From assembly GCA_023954255.1 (NCBI GenBank), contig JAMLIH010000014.1, forward strand, positions 1 to 48,974: DNA of 48,974 nucleotides. Reading direction: 5' to 3'. This DNA comes from Phyllobacteriaceae bacterium (lineage in GTDB: Bacteria > Pseudomonadota > Alphaproteobacteria > Rhizobiales > Rhizobiaceae). The notes below the pieces were generated by a model that was not told where the DNA came from, ran no database searches, and worked only from the letters and a program-made list of their open reading frames with translations. Shown here in pieces: positions 47,000-48,974 of this stretch. Positions within the stretch are counted from its first letter, which is position 1, and each line of letters begins with the position of its first letter. A program made the position numbers and the translations under genes.

Positions 47000-48229
47000 T
47001 CAGTGCAGGATCTGGCTCAGGAACAGCTTGGTGCGTTCGTGCTGCGGGTTGTCGAAGAAGGCCACCGGCTCGTTCTGTTCGACGATCTGTCCCTCATCCA
47101 TGAAGATCACCCGGTTCGCCACCTGGCGGGCAAAGCCCATCTCGTGGGTGACGCACAGCATGGTCATGCCTTCCTGGGCGAGTTCAACCATGGTTTCCAG
47201 AACCTCCTTGATCATCTCGGGATCGAGTGCCGAGGTCGGTTCGTCGAACAGCATGATGCGCGGGTTCATGCAAAGCGAGCGGGCGATCGCCACGCGCTGC
47301 TGCTGGCCGCCGGAAAGCTGGCCGGGATATTTGTGTGCCTGCTCGGGAATCTTCACCTTGGTCAGATAGTGCATCGCAATCTCTTCGGCTTCCTTCTTGG
47401 GCATCTTGCGAACCCAGATCGGCGCCAGCGTGCAGTTCTCCATGATGGTCAGATGCGGGAACAGGTTGAAGTGCTGGAACACCATGCCGACCTCGCGGCG
47501 CACCTCGTCGATCTTTTTCAGGTCGTTGGTAAGCTCGATGCCGTCGACGACGATCTTGCCTTTCTGGTGCTCTTCCAGCCGGTTGATGCAGCGGATCATG
47601 GTCGACTTGCCCGAGCCCGACGGCCCGGCAATGACGATGCGCTCGCCGCGCATGACCTTCAGGTTGATGTCCTTCAGCACGTGGAAATCGCCATACCACT
47701 TGTGCATGTCGGTGATTTCCACTGCCACGTCGGTGTCGGAAACCGTCATGCCGGAAGACCGTTTCGGCGCTTTCGCCTCTGCCGGCATCGCCGCCGCCAT
47801 CATCGGTGCAGCGCTTGCCGCCTTCTTGGCCGGTGCTGCGCGTTTCGAGCGGACCTTCGGCGTGGTTGAACGCGAGGCGCTGGTTTTGGAAGCAGCCGCC
47901 TTTGCGGGCTTGGCTTTCTTCGCTGCAGGCTTCTTGGCCTTGGCCGGAGCGCTGGCCGCCACTTCCTTTGCATAGGCCTTGCACTGACCGATCCAGTCGT
48001 CGCGGTCGATGCGGCCCTTGAATTTCAGGTAGTCGTCCACATACTCGACTTCCGGCTTGGTCCACTTGGCGATCTGGGCATATTTGTAGATGCCCATCTC
48101 GTTGAGTACGCCCTCCAGCTTCGGTCCGACGCCGGAAATGCGCTTGAGATCGTCAGCCTGTTTCGGCTTTGCCATGCGCGGCGGCTTTTTGGTTTTCGGA
48201 GCCGTTTTCCTGGTGCTTGCTTTTGCCAT
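47000..48229 (-). CDS. aapP: AapP-type amino-acid ABC transporter ATPase fused to an N-terminal helix-hairpin-helix domain
   Basis: 409 aa. The C-terminal ~245 residues are a standard polar amino-acid transporter ATPase: Walker [10 protein letters not shown], signature LSGGQQQR, Walker B IMLFDEP and H-loop VTHEMGF. Residues about 25-92 form another domain, [20 protein letters not shown] through [11 protein letters not shown], which matches the HhH-like tail known on rhizobial NuoE proteins. A Lys/Ala/Pro linker (about 93-160) joins them. An alternative internal ATG at 47749 (residue 161) lacks a visible ribosome-binding site, while GGGG lies about ten bases before ATG 48229, so the fused start is favoured. 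Confidence 0.93.
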   Translation of the reverse strand: MAKASTRKTAPKTKKPPRMAKPKQADDLKRISGVGPKLEGVLNEMGIYKYAQIAKWTKPEVEYVDDYLKFKGRIDRDDWIGQCKAYAKEVAASAPAKAKKPAAKKAKPAKAAASKTSASRSTTPKVRSKRAAPAKKAASAAPMMAAAMPAEAKAPKRSSGMTVSDTDVAVEITDMHKWYGDFHVLKDINLKVMRGERIVIAGPSGSGKSTMIRCINRLEEHQKGKIVVDGIELTNDLKKIDEVRREVGMVFQHFNLFPHLTIMENCTLAPIWVRKMPKKEAEEIAMHYLTKVKIPEQAHKYPGQLSGGQQQRVAIARSLCMNPRIMLFDEPTSALDPEMIKEVLETMVELAQEGMTMLCVTHEMGFARQVANRVIFMDEGQIVEQNEPVAFFDNPQHERTKLFLSQILH

Positions 48230-48303
48230 TTGGGTATCACCCCTTTTCGTGATTTCCGGTTTGGGCCACTGCCCGCTCTAGATTGGTTTGTCTTTAACCT
48301 GCG

Positions 48304-48974
48304 CTAACGGTGTGATGTATCGAGCCGCCGCTCCATGTAGTTGGAGTAGCGCGCCATGGAGTAGCAGAACAGGAAGAAGACGAAGGCGCAGAAGATGTAG
48401 CTGGTGATTGCCTGTACCGGGGTTGCCCAACTCGAGTCGGAATGGCTGAGGTTGATCATTCCGAGGAAGTCGAGCAGACCGATGATGGAAACCAGCGTCG
48501 TATCCTTGAACAGCGCGATGAAGGTGTTGACGATGCCCGGAATGACGATCTTCAGCGCCTGCGGCAGAATGATCTTCTGCATCATCTGCCAGTAGCCGAG
48601 CCCGAGCGCCATGGCGCCTTCGTACTGGCCCTTGGGAATGGCCTGAAGGCCGCCGCGCACCACTTCAGCCATGTAGGCGGACTGAAACAGCGTGACCCCA
48701 ATCAACGCTCGCAACAATTTGTCGAAGTTCATTCCTTCGGGCAGGAATAGGGGCAGCATCACCGAAGACATGAATAGCACGGTAATCAGCGGTACTCCAC
48801 GCCAAAACTCGATGAAGGTCACGCACAGAGTCTGAATCGCGGGCATCTGCGAACGCCGACCCAGCGCCAGCAATACCCCCAGTGGCAAGGCGGCGGTCAT
48901 GCCGACCCCGGCGATCACCAATGTCAACAGCAGCCCGCCCCAGCGCCGGGTGTCCACCGCCGACAGCCCGAACA
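48304..48974 (-). CDS. aapM: AapM-type amino-acid ABC transporter permease (partial)
   Basis: C-terminal 223 residues of a polar amino-acid transporter permease; the frame runs off the window end. The binding-protein-dependent transport signature (EAA region) is seen as [22 protein letters not shown]. There are several membrane spans, including the last at [14 protein letters not shown] at 48957 is inside the gene and not the real start. The gap to aapP is 74 bases, and the pair is expected to continue an aapJQMP operon beyond the window. Confidence 0.92.
   Translation of the reverse strand, partial: FGLSAVDTRRWGGLLLTLVIAGVGMTAALPLGVLLALGRRSQMPAIQTLCVTFIEFWRGVPLITVLFMSSVMLPLFLPEGMNFDKLLRALIGVTLFQSAYMAEVVRGGLQAIPKGQYEGAMALGLGYWQMMQKIILPQALKIVIPGIVNTFIALFKDTTLVSIIGLLDFLGMINLSHSDSSWATPVQAITSYIFCAFVFFLFCYSMARYSNYMERRLDTSHR

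Overview
The window is a stretch of alphaproteobacterial chromosome with high G+C and dense gene packing. The best fit is the order Hyphomicrobiales (Rhizobiales in the broad sense). The reasons are the dusB-ntrB-ntrC-ntrY-ntrX-trk-hfq-hflX block, an E1-beta subunit of pyruvate dehydrogenase carrying its own lipoyl domain, a fused ispDF, an Aap-type amino-acid transporter, and several small families typical of the order (DUF3126, BTLCP, PAS_5/PilZ, DUF465). I cannot name a genus. I saw no rRNA, tRNA, CRISPR array, prophage or intact insertion sequence.

Layout. 1-5.5 kb: a plus-strand housekeeping operon (tmk, holB, metG, a YbaK-like editing protein, tatD, a metallo-beta-lactamase-fold hydrolase). 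5.5-9 kb: an L,D-transpeptidase, a DUF423 protein and mazG. 9-21.5 kb: a long minus-strand regulatory block, in transcription order dusB (frameshifted), ntrB, ntrC, ntrY, ntrX, trkA, trkH, hfq, hflX. It combines nitrogen control, potassium uptake and the RNA chaperone. 21.7-23.8 kb: ispDF and pncC/cinA, then a candidate small RNA with its own promoter and a strong terminator. 23.9-33.4 kb: a minus-strand pyruvate dehydrogenase and lipoate region (pdhA, pdhB frameshifted, a small conserved ORF, pdhC, lpdA, lipA, a COQ10-like protein), with a run of four small membrane proteins between lpdA and lipA. 33.9-42 kb: divIC, a patatin phospholipase, a CBS-pair protein, a rhomboid protease, a PAS and a PilZ protein, a MITE-like element, a BTLCP protease, a second candidate small RNA, a gamma-class carbonic anhydrase and Rhizobiales proteins of unknown function. 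42-49 kb: DUF3126, cysE, an alpha/beta hydrolase, a zinc-finger protein, an FAD monooxygenase, a DUF2459 protein, and an aapM-aapP pair cut by the window end.

The most interesting items are: (1) an aapP-type ATPase fused in frame to an N-terminal helix-hairpin-helix domain of the kind usually seen as the tail of NuoE, joined by a Lys/Ala/Pro-rich linker; (2) an intergenic candidate small RNA (about 23706-23832) with two hairpins whose loops are pyrimidine-rich and resemble anti-Shine-Dalgarno sequence, behind a -10 box and a CRP-like palindrome centred about 41.5 bases upstream of the inferred start; (3) a second hairpin pair of similar design after the BTLCP gene; (4) an orphan minus-strand terminator at 36958-36988 that implies an unannotated transcript; and (5) a 311-bp MITE-like element whose terminal repeat supplies the stop codon of the PilZ gene.

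Three reading-frame breaks (dusB, pdhB, and probably the tail of a GlsB-like gene) lie within 11 kb. They may be real mutations, but single-base sequencing errors are at least as likely.
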